From: a virus
Length of the DNA: 22,151 nucleotides
Reading direction: 5' to 3' (one strand)
Virus record (IMG/VR): IMGVR_UViG_3300027770_000275
Coordinates: 1-22,151 of that record
Below, piece by piece: positions 15,028-21,112 of the stretch (position 1 is its first letter; the number at the start of each line of letters is the position of its first letter). The notes under the pieces are model-generated. The model was not told where the DNA came from and searched no databases. It saw only the letters and a list, made by a program, of their open reading frames with translations. The translations under genes were made by a program, and so were the position numbers.

Positions 15028-15203
15028 ACGACAAAGAGGCGTGGGATCAGTTTGAGGATGGATTGCAGGATGCAAAGTCCTACGATGAGGCTGTGGCGTG
15101 GATTAAGGCAAACCAAGAGATTGTTGAGAAGCTGACCATAAGGGCAATGATTAACAAATTTAATAGGGATATTAGCCACGCTAATAAGACTTGGCGTAAT
15201 TAA
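15024..15203 (+). CDS. small helical protein, unknown (59 aa)
   Basis: A 59-residue protein that starts within the previous stop codon (ATGA 15024-15027), which decides the start. It is charged and predicted helical throughout (NDKEAWDQFEDGLQDAK; EIVEKLTIRAMINKFNRDI), with no membrane segment or metal motif. The overlap implies coupled expression with the nuclease, of which it may be a partner. No family is recognised. Confidence 0.65.
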   Translation: MNDKEAWDQFEDGLQDAKSYDEAVAWIKANQEIVEKLTIRAMINKFNRDISHANKTWRN

Positions 15204-15247
15204 ATATACGCTCGACCTTGCGGTGGGTGGTTGGCTAGACACAACCC

Positions 15248-15694
15248 ATGGGCAAGATCAACAGCAGGGCTAAGGGCGCAGCAGGCGAGAGAGAGTTAGC
15301 CAATTATCTGCGCGAACAGGGCTGGCAGAAGGCAAGACGCACCCAGCAGTACGCGGGCAATCCAGAGGGTGGTAGCGGGGATGTAGTCTGCGAGAATTTT
15401 CCATTTCACATCGAAGGCAAGCGTTGCCAAGCCCTCAAACCCGAAGAGTGGATGGAGCAATCCAAGCGGGATTGTCCAGCGGGCAAGATTCCAGCAGTAT
15501 TCTTCCGCCGTAACGGACGCAAGGAATGGCTGGTCATACTGACCGCCGACAGCGTGTGTGATTTAGCTCGACAGATCGCGCCAGCCAATGTGACTATTGA
15601 GTATGCAAAGACCGCAACCATCGCGCAGGGCTTCTACGTTAAGTCACCAGCTTTTGACGAACTTACCCCAACAACAACAAACCCAAATAAATAA
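15248..15694 (+). CDS. Holliday junction resolvase-like PD-(D/E)XK nuclease (148 aa)
   Basis: A 148-residue protein starting MGKINSRAKGAAGERELANYL, the classic helix with a Glu that opens Hjc-type and phage resolvases. ARRTQQYAG follows, then GSGDVV (Asp45) and FHIEGKR (Glu56-x-Lys58). The E...D...ExK arrangement is complete, so it is probably an active Mg-dependent nuclease that cuts branched DNA. The C-terminal part (residues 95-148) is less conserved and ends in a Thr/Pro/Asn tail. The 44-base gap upstream is the second-largest in the window. An SSB gene follows, which supports a recombination role. Confidence 0.8.
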   Translation: MGKINSRAKGAAGERELANYLREQGWQKARRTQQYAGNPEGGSGDVVCENFPFHIEGKRCQALKPEEWMEQSKRDCPAGKIPAVFFRRNGRKEWLVILTADSVCDLARQIAPANVTIEYAKTATIAQGFYVKSPAFDELTPTTTNPNK

Positions 15695-15710
15695 ATAAAG
15701 GAGAAATAAC

Positions 15711-16352
15711 ATGGCACTAACAATAAGCGAGTCAGCAAAACAAGAGCGCAAACTACCAGAAGCGGGAGCTACTGTGGGCGTTCTCTACAGCCTAGTCGAT
15801 CTAGGCCACCAGAAAACCAATTGGGACAACCAAGAGAAGTGGTCACCTAAAGTCCGCTTGACCTTTGAGTTGCCAGATCAGTTGGACGAGTTCGAGGTAG
15901 AAGAGAAGGGCAAAGTAACCAAGGTCAGCAAGCCTATGGTGGTATCCATTGAGCAGACCCGTAGCCTTGGAGAGAAAGCAAGCCTTCGCAAGCTTCTCGA
16001 ACAATGGCGCGGCCAGACCTTTACCTCCAAGGAACTACAAGCGTTCAGCTTGAAGAACCTCCTTGGCAAGCCAGCTATGCTGACGCTGATCCACAAGACC
16101 AGCCAGCAGGGCAGGCAGTATTGCGCCATTGCGGGTGCATCCAAGCTACCCAAGGGCATGAAAGCACCAGCTACCACCACCAACGATCAGTTGTACTACG
16201 AGATCGAGCAGGGTGAGGCTGGGCAGTTCAACGATATGCCAGATTGGTTGCAGGAGAAGATCCGCGCTTCCAAAGAGTTTGCGACCGCTGCGGGCAAGTC
16301 TACGGCTATTAAGGCCGAGGTTGACGCAGACGGCAACGCAATGCCGTTCTAA
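15711..16352 (+). CDS. phage single-stranded DNA-binding protein (SSB-like, 213 aa)
   Basis: A 213-residue protein with an excellent AAGGAG before the ATG. Residues 20-130 are beta-rich with GVLYSLVDLGHQ, then KVRLTFELP and KPAMLTLIHK, as in phage OB-fold SSB proteins. The C-terminus is acidic and ends EVDADGNAMPF, matching the acidic tail with a final Pro-Phe that SSB proteins use to recruit replication and repair partners. Five bases separate it from a RecB-like exonuclease gene, and a resolvase gene precedes it, so it likely protects ssDNA during replication and recombination. A Gly/Ala-poor core distinguishes it from bacterial SSB; the phage type is inferred. Confidence 0.75.
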   Translation: MALTISESAKQERKLPEAGATVGVLYSLVDLGHQKTNWDNQEKWSPKVRLTFELPDQLDEFEVEEKGKVTKVSKPMVVSIEQTRSLGEKASLRKLLEQWRGQTFTSKELQAFSLKNLLGKPAMLTLIHKTSQQGRQYCAIAGASKLPKGMKAPATTTNDQLYYEIEQGEAGQFNDMPDWLQEKIRASKEFATAAGKSTAIKAEVDADGNAMPF

Positions 16353-16357
16353 TTGTA

Positions 16358-17176
16358 ATGGCTCTTACAATCACAGCGAAAGAGCCTACCAATTCCCGTC
16401 TGGTCGCTACTGACCAGGCGGGACATTGGTACACAGCCGAGGGTGAATCTGCCCACGTTGTGATTGGCAAGAACGGAAAAGAAAGAAACACAACCGTAGC
16501 CGATGCGCGCCAGATGGGATTGTACCCATCCGTAACCAGCGTGCTTGGCATTATGGATAAGCCGCAATTGACGGCATGGAAGATTGAGCAGGCTATTATG
16601 TCCTCGCTAACGCTTCCGAAGGAGGCAGATGAAACGCTCGAAACCTACGCACGCAGAGTCGTTAAGGACAGCAAAGAGTCTACAACCAAAGCAGCGGAGC
16701 ATGGCACGAGAATGCACGAATGTATGGAGAACATCCTCTTGGGAAGAGCCGTATCCACAGATGAAACACTTGCTCCGTATATCGAAACCTTTAAGAAGTG
16801 GGCCGATGCAAATGTCGAGAAAACCTACTGGTGTGAAAAAGGTTTGGTCGGTGCTGGTTATGCTGGAAGATCCGATGCCTATGTAAGAATGAAGGGTGTT
16901 GGTGATGCAATGATCGACCTGAAGAACCGCAAGGTAAACCCTAAGTACGATCCATTCTACGATACAGATTGCGCCCAGCTTTGGGCATACCGAGCCGCAA
17001 GCGAGAATCCTCAGTGCGCCTGCGTGTCGGTGGTCCTAGCATCAAACGATGCTACCAAGCTGACAACGAAGGTGTGGGACGAAGACGAACTCTACCAAGC
17101 TGGCATTGCTTTCTGCGCTATGCAGAAAGTATGGGCTTGGGTTAAGGGCTACACACCTCCTGGGATGAAGCTATGA
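16358..17176 (+). CDS. RecB/Cas4-type PD-(D/E)XK exonuclease (272 aa)
   Basis: A 272-residue protein. YPSVTSVLGIMDKPQLTAWK is the typical helix pair at the start of this nuclease fold; HGTRMHECME (His120) follows. GYAGRSDAYV has Asp173, and AMIDLKNRK has Asp187-x-Lys189; CAQLWAYR supplies the C-terminal Gln and Tyr. The H...D...D-x-K...QxxxY set is that of RecB-family (PDDEXK_1/Cas4-like) nucleases, probably a phage exonuclease for end processing. The stop overlaps a tiny downstream frame (ATGA). With SSB it forms a probable recombination pair, although no annealase gene is seen in the window. The active set looks intact. Confidence 0.8.
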   Translation: MALTITAKEPTNSRLVATDQAGHWYTAEGESAHVVIGKNGKERNTTVADARQMGLYPSVTSVLGIMDKPQLTAWKIEQAIMSSLTLPKEADETLETYARRVVKDSKESTTKAAEHGTRMHECMENILLGRAVSTDETLAPYIETFKKWADANVEKTYWCEKGLVGAGYAGRSDAYVRMKGVGDAMIDLKNRKVNPKYDPFYDTDCAQLWAYRAASENPQCACVSVVLASNDATKLTTKVWDEDELYQAGIAFCAMQKVWAWVKGYTPPGMKL

Positions 17177-17244
17177 TCGACCCACAAGACGTACTGTGGC
17201 TAGAGGAATTGCTGGACCAAGTTTATCGGAGTCTTGCCAAATGA
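17173..17244 (+). CDS. tiny coupled frame (23 aa), possible leader or small protein
   Basis: A 23-residue frame overlaps the exonuclease stop (ATGA at 17173) and the next start (ATGA at 17241). It encodes an acidic amphipathic helix (MIDPQDVLWLEELLDQVYRS). Without it, the 65 bases between the two neighbours would be the only real gap in this train, which favours translation through it. No family is recognised, and its role may be just translational coupling. Confidence 0.5.
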   Translation: MIDPQDVLWLEELLDQVYRSLAK

Positions 17245-17537
17245 CTGCGCCTAGCATAGCCGAGATGGGGGATGCTGCTGGCGAGATAATCTGGCGGGTG
17301 ATGGGCAAGGGATCGGATAAGTCTGCTTACGGGGATTGGCTGGAGAAGGATAGGCCTACTCACGATTATCATATCGCCAGAGCCGTGCGTCACTTGGCCA
17401 CAGCGCAGATGCAATTACATAAATCCACGCCCTGTCCTGATAATAACGGCGAGACAAGTGTTGACCACTTGGAGCGTGCGCTGGTAAGAACATTATTCGT
17501 GTTAGCACAAATCAAAAAGGAAGTACCAAGATTATGA
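17241..17537 (+). CDS. unknown protein with DUF5664-like pattern (98 aa)
   Basis: Start ATG 17241 overlaps the stop of the 23-codon frame. The 98-residue product has a helical pattern with DYHIARAVRHLATAQMQL and a later DHLERALVRTLFVLAQI. H-x-x-R-A...H-L followed by D-H-L-x-x-A-x-x-R resembles small phage proteins of the DUF5664 kind, which are grouped by analogy with MazG/pyrophosphohydrolase-like folds; I recall this only loosely. The catalytic EExxE of MazG is not visible. The stop overlaps the next start (ATGATG at 17534). Confidence 0.6.
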   Translation: MTAPSIAEMGDAAGEIIWRVMGKGSDKSAYGDWLEKDRPTHDYHIARAVRHLATAQMQLHKSTPCPDNNGETSVDHLERALVRTLFVLAQIKKEVPRL

Positions 17538-17716
17538 TGTGGATTAAAAAAGAGTTTGATGATGACGGCAAGCCAGAGTGGGCGGTCTACATTGACGAGT
17601 CTGGCGAAGGCAGAGAAGAGGATTGGTCGCACTATGATACCTTTGATTCTAGGGACGAGGCGATCAAGGGTTGCAGGAGTGTCACCTGGGAAGACTACGA
17701 TTGTAGCGACAAATGA
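17534..17716 (+). CDS. small acidic protein, unknown (60 aa)
   Basis: A 60-residue protein starting in the previous stop codon (ATGATG at 17534-17539) and ending in an ATGA overlap with the next gene. It is very acidic, with many Asp and Glu residues, and starts IKKEFDDDGKPEWAVYIDES; three Trp residues lie within the rest of the short sequence. Such small acidic proteins can mimic DNA or bind basic partners, but nothing identifies a target. No membrane segment is seen. Confidence 0.65.
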   Translation: MMWIKKEFDDDGKPEWAVYIDESGEGREEDWSHYDTFDSRDEAIKGCRSVTWEDYDCSDK

Positions 17717-17889
17717 AGCTGGCGTTGTCATGGCTGCTCTACTTTTTGGGTGACATAATAAGTCGTACGCTTTTGCGTACGGGTCTTGGATACGGACTAT
17801 ACAAGACGCTGATGCTTTGGTCGGTAGAACTGGATGACAAGTTTAATGTATGGAAAGAAGTTAAACCTAGCGGAAGGGGCAAAAAATGA
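17713..17889 (+). CDS. small membrane protein (58 aa)
   Basis: A 58-residue frame fills the region between the acidic protein and the glycosyltransferase, with ATGA overlaps at 17713-17716 and 17886-17889. Residues 2-16 are hydrophobic (KLALSWLLYFLGDII), and a second hydrophobic stretch runs about 24-38 (TGLGYGLYKTLMLWSV), so two short membrane passes are plausible. The tail is basic (KPSGRGKK). A perfect CGTACGC hairpin lies inside the gene. Direct coupling to a glycosyltransferase suggests membrane placement of that pathway, but this is speculation. Confidence 0.65.
   Translation: MKLALSWLLYFLGDIISRTLLRTGLGYGLYKTLMLWSVELDDKFNVWKEVKPSGRGKK
17764..17781 (+). other. perfect 7-bp hairpin inside the small membrane protein gene
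   Basis: CGTACGC (17764-17770) and GCGTACG (17775-17781) pair perfectly around a TTTT loop. The arms encode RT-L and L-RT in the protein. There is no T-run downstream, so it is not a standard terminator. It could affect translation or be a protein-binding palindrome. Confidence 0.6.
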
Positions 17890-18551
17890 AACAAGCAATG
17901 GTAACGCAATCGTTTGGTGAGGAATGGCAAAAGATTCTGGATCTGACTAGGCCACGCATGGAGGCGTACTGCAAGCGTCACAACTGCGACTTCATTCTAA
18001 TCGACAAACCCCTAACCCATCCGATGCAGTATTCTAAATCTGCCATTGGAAACATCATGGCCACTAAGGGCTATGACCAAGTGACATTCGTTGACGCTGA
18101 TGTTTTGATTACAGCCGATTGCCCCAAGCTTTCCGATGACGCTGGGGTGTTCTGCGCCTTTGACGAAGGAGCTTATCTGGATCGCAAGCCAGAGATGGTT
18201 AAGCTGGCTGGGGCTTTCGGCGGGATGATCGAGCCTAAGTTCTATGTCAACACTGGCGTGTTCGTAGTTCATACCAAGGCCGTTGGTATCTTGTCGATGC
18301 CCCCAATCGGCCTGCACCCTAATCACTTTGCCGAGCAGACCTGGCTCAATGTCATGGCGCACCTATGGAACATCCCGCTGACTGAGCTTGACCCGTCCTT
18401 TAATTGCATGACGAGTGTGGAGTCGCACTTTGGTTTAGACCGCTACAAGGACGCAATGATTATTCATTACGCAGGGCAATCAAACGATCTGGTTAAGTTA
18501 GCTAACCAGATTAAAGAAGACGAAGCGAAGCTGGTGGGGTTGGGTAGGTGA
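17886..18551 (+). CDS. GT-A-fold glycosyltransferase, GT8-like (221 aa)
   Basis: A 221-residue protein. The start overlaps the previous stop (ATGA). It opens with KQAMVTQSFGEEWQKILDL, then VTFVDADVLI with a metal-binding D70-A-D72, FYVNTGVFVV at 119-128, and IIHYAGQ with His194 near the end. The order F/V-D-A-D, F-N/V-N-T-G-V and I-H-Y-x-G is that of GT8-like retaining transferases, which use UDP sugars with Mn. It lacks the long C-terminal part of many cellular enzymes. The donor and acceptor cannot be told. In phages such enzymes modify DNA, host surface glycans or virion proteins. It lies upstream of an oxygenase and a GT9-like gene. Confidence 0.75.
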   Translation: MKQAMVTQSFGEEWQKILDLTRPRMEAYCKRHNCDFILIDKPLTHPMQYSKSAIGNIMATKGYDQVTFVDADVLITADCPKLSDDAGVFCAFDEGAYLDRKPEMVKLAGAFGGMIEPKFYVNTGVFVVHTKAVGILSMPPIGLHPNHFAEQTWLNVMAHLWNIPLTELDPSFNCMTSVESHFGLDRYKDAMIIHYAGQSNDLVKLANQIKEDEAKLVGLGR

Positions 18552-18874
18552 GGTCAACGCACCTTTGTCGTGGTGATTATGACGAGAGGTTGCAACAGTT
18601 GGCTGGAGAGGTTGCGCTGCAAGCCATCCGTGATCTGCGGATGCTACGCAAGCGAGGGATGGTTAAGGGCATGAAGATCATTAAGGATCATCAAGGCGTG
18701 CCACTCAACGATGCGCTGGAGTACAAGAACTCCCATGAGGTGCAGAAGCTACTGCGAGATTTTAAGAATGGGACGGTTGGCTGGTGGTGCAGAGCCAGCG
18801 GAGTAAAGATCGACAATCGGACGTTACTGCGCAAACTACAGGAGAATGACTATGCTTTGCCTACTGGAGCTTAA
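18548..18874 (+). CDS. unknown basic protein, GTG start (108 aa)
   Basis: The start is GTG 18548, overlapping the previous stop (GTGA). It is the only upstream start in frame; the next Met is about 30 residues later. The 108 residues are basic and helical, with a stretch LQAIRDLRMLRKRGMVKG, then NDALEYKNSHEVQKLLRD and a W-W-C segment (TVGWWCRAS). An N-terminal C-R-G-D-Y-D-E-R might be an anchoring turn. The composition would suit nucleic-acid binding. No family is recognised. Confidence 0.65.
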   Translation: MRSTHLCRGDYDERLQQLAGEVALQAIRDLRMLRKRGMVKGMKIIKDHQGVPLNDALEYKNSHEVQKLLRDFKNGTVGWWCRASGVKIDNRTLLRKLQENDYALPTGA

Positions 18875-18998
18875 AGACATCGTTTGGGTGGTTAGTTGGT
18901 TTATTCTTTACAGTTGGCTGATTCTTTCGATAATCTACTGCGCTGGCTTTATCATCTTAAAGCTGATTGATTACATAAGAAAGGAACTGGATCTATGA
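18852..18998 (+). CDS. small single-pass membrane protein (48 aa)
   Basis: A 48-residue frame overlaps the end of the previous gene by 23 bases and the next start by ATGA. AGGAG at 18840-18844 lies seven bases before ATG 18852. The in-frame ATG at 18846 would be only one base away, so 18852 is chosen. Residues 10-37 are strongly hydrophobic and rich in Trp and Ile (VWVVSWFILYSWLILSIIY), followed by a charged end (YIRKELDL). One membrane pass with the C-terminus inside is likely. Function unknown. Confidence 0.6.
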   Translation: MLCLLELKDIVWVVSWFILYSWLILSIIYCAGFIILKLIDYIRKELDL

Positions 18999-19195
18999 GG
19001 AAAAGAAAAGGCAAGAGTATTAAGCTGGTTAAGACCGAGGAGTACAAGGCAGTAAAAATCTTTGTCGATGTGGACGATGATCTTTACGAGGCTCTAGCCG
19101 AAGCTGGCAAGCAACACATTCTCAAAGACAAGACGGCTTGCTTTGAGTACGCATTAAACAAAGCATTGCTGGAACTTTGCGAGGAAGTAAAATGA
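18995..19195 (+). CDS. small unknown protein, possible ribbon-helix-helix (66 aa)
   Basis: Start ATG 18995 overlaps the membrane protein stop. The 66 residues begin very basic (RKRKGKSIKLVKTEEY), continue with a short strand KIFVDVDDDLYEAL and end with two helices (KTACFEYALNKALLELC). Strand-helix-helix with a basic head resembles the ribbon-helix-helix DNA-binding fold, which is only suggestive. GAGGAAG near its end acts as the binding site for the oxygenase gene. Confidence 0.6.
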   Translation: MRKRKGKSIKLVKTEEYKAVKIFVDVDDDLYEALAEAGKQHILKDKTACFEYALNKALLELCEEVK

Positions 19196-19761
19196 GCGAG
19201 TTTAAGCAGAAGGTTTTAACGGCTGCCGTAGACCGCTATGTGTTGACACCAACTCAGTGCATGATGCTACGCCAAGACGCAGAGGTAATTGGGATGAAGC
19301 GTGCGACTGTAATGAAGAAGGATGGCACGACTAGGAGGTCGTTTGCCAGAAGCTGCTCGTCTTGCTGGGTTCCGATGGCTCCGCACTACAAGTGGCTTTA
19401 CTCAATCGTAAACGAATTGACTATGGCCGTAAACGCCGAGCATTACCGCTTTGACATTACAGGGGTGCAGCAGTTGCAGATTCTAAAGTACAATCCACTC
19501 CAGCAGTTTTGGTGGCACTACGATACCTACACATCGGAAGCACCAGTTCGCAAGATGACTATGGTGGTTAATCTGTCTGACCCAAGTGAGTACCTAGGCG
19601 GTGGCTTGCAAGTTAAGGCCGACCTAGAGAACGCTAGGTTTATTCGCGATCAAGGCGCGGGCTGCTGGTTCCCGTCCTACATCGAGCATCGTGCGCGTGC
19701 GCCTATCTGGGGTACACGCTGGGTGTTGGTGGCTTGGTTAACAGGACCTAGCTGGAAATGA
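19192..19761 (+). CDS. 2-oxoglutarate/Fe(II) dioxygenase, prolyl 4-hydroxylase-like (189 aa)
   Basis: I chose ATG 19192 because GAGGAAG lies five bases upstream and the ATG overlaps the previous stop. Residues 1-75 are helical with paired Cys (SCSSCW). The double-stranded beta-helix core has FWWHYDTYT (His109-x-Asp111), the distal His166 in YIEHRA, and Arg176 ten residues later for 2-oxoglutarate. The facial triad and co-substrate Arg are therefore intact. The product belongs to the prolyl 4-hydroxylase/PKHD-like group; the ending WLTGPSW also fits. The substrate, protein or nucleic acid, is unknown. It lies between two glycosyltransferase genes, with ATGA coupling to the next gene. Confidence 0.8.
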   Translation: MSEFKQKVLTAAVDRYVLTPTQCMMLRQDAEVIGMKRATVMKKDGTTRRSFARSCSSCWVPMAPHYKWLYSIVNELTMAVNAEHYRFDITGVQQLQILKYNPLQQFWWHYDTYTSEAPVRKMTMVVNLSDPSEYLGGGLQVKADLENARFIRDQGAGCWFPSYIEHRARAPIWGTRWVLVAWLTGPSWK

Positions 19762-20348
19762 CCCACGCTGCCAATCTGCCTCGCCATTTGTACGTCAAGT
19801 GCGATATGGAGTTTGTGTCTGATGGCGAGAAGCAAGGCATAGGGGACGCTGTGTGGTTTGGCCTAACAGCAATTCCTGGACGAGCTTGGGGTTGTACTGT
19901 TATGCTCAAGTGCGGTGCGCTGTACCGAGGCTTGCCACTACACGCTCTGGCTCATGGAGAGATTGCAATTATGGATTGGGATATTAACGATGCCCAACGC
20001 TGGGATTGTTTTGGTTGGAACTTTACTACAATTGAGTACGACTATCTGATGGGTTTATCTTGCAAGGTTTGGATTGCCAACAGAAAGACTTGGGAGGTTG
20101 GTCGCTACCTATTCACAGCCGAGCCTTACGGAGATGGGTTCTCTATGTCTCCAAGCCAAACCAAGTCACACCATTTTATTGCACTTAACAATGGACGGAT
20201 CACGGCTGTTCCAGGTAACAATGTCCTTTGGCGCGAATCAAGCTTCACAACTCAATCCGAAAAGCCTAAATGGTTGCGGACGCAATCGCAGGTTTGGAAT
20301 GGAGAAGAGGCCACATGGGATGATGTGGTTGGTGAGGAGACAGCGTGA
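19758..20348 (+). CDS. unknown phage protein, Trp-rich (196 aa)
   Basis: A 196-residue protein whose ATG overlaps the oxygenase stop. It is rich in Trp, Gly and His with beta-type segments such as KCDMEFVSDGEKQGIGDAVWFG and GEIAIMDWDIND, then FTAEPYGDGFSMSPSQTKSHH. No signal peptide, membrane segment or known motif is visible. Single-copy placement next to the oxygenase, and coupling to it, suggest a shared pathway. The gene ends by overlapping the GTG start of the next one (GTGA). Confidence 0.65.
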   Translation: MTHAANLPRHLYVKCDMEFVSDGEKQGIGDAVWFGLTAIPGRAWGCTVMLKCGALYRGLPLHALAHGEIAIMDWDINDAQRWDCFGWNFTTIEYDYLMGLSCKVWIANRKTWEVGRYLFTAEPYGDGFSMSPSQTKSHHFIALNNGRITAVPGNNVLWRESSFTTQSEKPKWLRTQSQVWNGEEATWDDVVGEETA

Positions 20349-20563
20349 TCCAACTCAATCCCGAACTATGGATGATGACACCCAAGGGTGAGGGGCTGGC
20401 ATTTATCGTTACTGATTACGGGATGGATCATAACAAGATATTCACAGTTATGCTTAACACTGGCGAGATACTTGACTTTGACCTGCGCGATTGTCGCAGA
20501 TGTGAGAACCCAAGCTTCGGGGTACAAGCACCATCAGTGCCTAATCCCTATTACAACATATAA
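20345..20563 (+). CDS. small SH3-like phage protein, GTG start (72 aa)
   Basis: The start is GTG 20345, overlapping the previous stop. The 72-residue beta-rich product runs ELWMMTPKGEGLAFIVTDYG, then FTVMLNTGEILDFDLRDCRRC, and ends in a Pro/Tyr-rich tail. Short proteins that begin with a P-K-G-x-x-x-A/I segment followed by a T-G-E-I strand are frequent in phage accessory regions and resemble SH3-like barrels. Function unknown. A strong AAGGAG follows its stop and serves the next gene. Confidence 0.6.
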   Translation: MIQLNPELWMMTPKGEGLAFIVTDYGMDHNKIFTVMLNTGEILDFDLRDCRRCENPSFGVQAPSVPNPYYNI

Positions 20564-20575
20564 GGAGAATAGAAT

Positions 20576-20758
20576 ATGCTAGGTAAAGACGTATCAAAGA
20601 ATATGCGCGAGTTGGCGATGGACAACAAGAAGAAGGGCAAGGAGCGCGGAGCAGGAGGCAAGCCTCGCTCACGTCAGCAGATGATTGCGATAGCACTGTC
20701 AGCAGCAGGCAAGAGCAACAAATCGCCACGCAAGTTTCGGATGCGGTCAGGCTCGTAA
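20576..20758 (+). CDS. small basic protein, DUF6496-like (60 aa)
   Basis: A strong binding site AAGGAG precedes ATG 20576. The 60-residue product is highly basic: NKKKGKERGAGGKPRSRQQM, then IAIALSAAGKSNKSPRKF. The KPRSRQQ-x-IAIALS-x-A-G-K segment resembles the DUF6496 family of small phage and bacterial proteins. Lys/Arg richness suits nucleic-acid binding. The stop overlaps the next start (TAATG 20756-20760). Confidence 0.65.
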   Translation: MLGKDVSKNMRELAMDNKKKGKERGAGGKPRSRQQMIAIALSAAGKSNKSPRKFRMRSGS

Positions 20759-20952
20759 TGCTGGTCGAGTCTAAGGCTAGGCTCAAGTGGGGGCGCGACA
20801 TCCTTCTCACGGCACGCGACAAGCTTGCAGTAGAGAGGGATCGCGCTTCTCACGGTCACGCAATAGATATTATTAGGATCATTGCGATGGTCGATGCGGT
20901 GGTTTTGATAGCGAAGGAGATATTGGAGGAAGAAAAAGGATTGACGCAGTAA
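20758..20952 (+). CDS. small helical protein, unknown (64 aa)
   Basis: Starts on the shared A of TAATG. The 64-residue protein is a pair of amphipathic helices (KARLKWGRDILLTARDKLAV; then IDIIRIIAMVDAVVLIAKEI) with a charged end. The second helix is fairly hydrophobic and may touch a membrane. No motif is known. The next small membrane protein follows after 25 bases with its own AAAGGA site. Confidence 0.6.
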   Translation: MLVESKARLKWGRDILLTARDKLAVERDRASHGHAIDIIRIIAMVDAVVLIAKEILEEEKGLTQ

Positions 20953-20977
20953 AGCGGAACAATAGAAAGGAACACTA

Positions 20978-21112
20978 ATGAACGTAATTAAGGAATGGAT
21001 TCTTGTAGGAGCAGGGCTGGCGATAGGAAAGCTTCTTGTTGCCATTGCGGTCATCACAGTAGTCACAGCTATCCTTGCTGTGTTCTTTATTATAGAGGAG
21101 AAAACCAAATGA
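20978..21112 (+). CDS. small single-pass membrane protein (44 aa)
   Basis: A 44-residue frame with AAAGGA about eight bases before the ATG and an ATGA overlap with the next gene (21109-21112). After NVIKEW, residues 8-39 are almost wholly hydrophobic (ILVGAGLAIGKLLVAIAVIT continuing to FFII), then EEKTK. It is a single long membrane helix or a hairpin. Because it is coupled to a GT9-like gene it might anchor or assist glycan synthesis, but this is speculative. Confidence 0.65.
   Translation: MNVIKEWILVGAGLAIGKLLVAIAVITVVTAILAVFFIIEEKTK

Noticed and set aside
15204-15247. Short GGTTG/CAACC inverted repeat before the resolvase gene
   Set aside because: A five-base stem with an eight-base loop is expected by chance and has no T-run.
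15711-16372. Shared MALTI N-terminus of the SSB and exonuclease as sign of duplication
   Set aside because: Only five residues match, and they use different codons; the rest of the proteins is unrelated.
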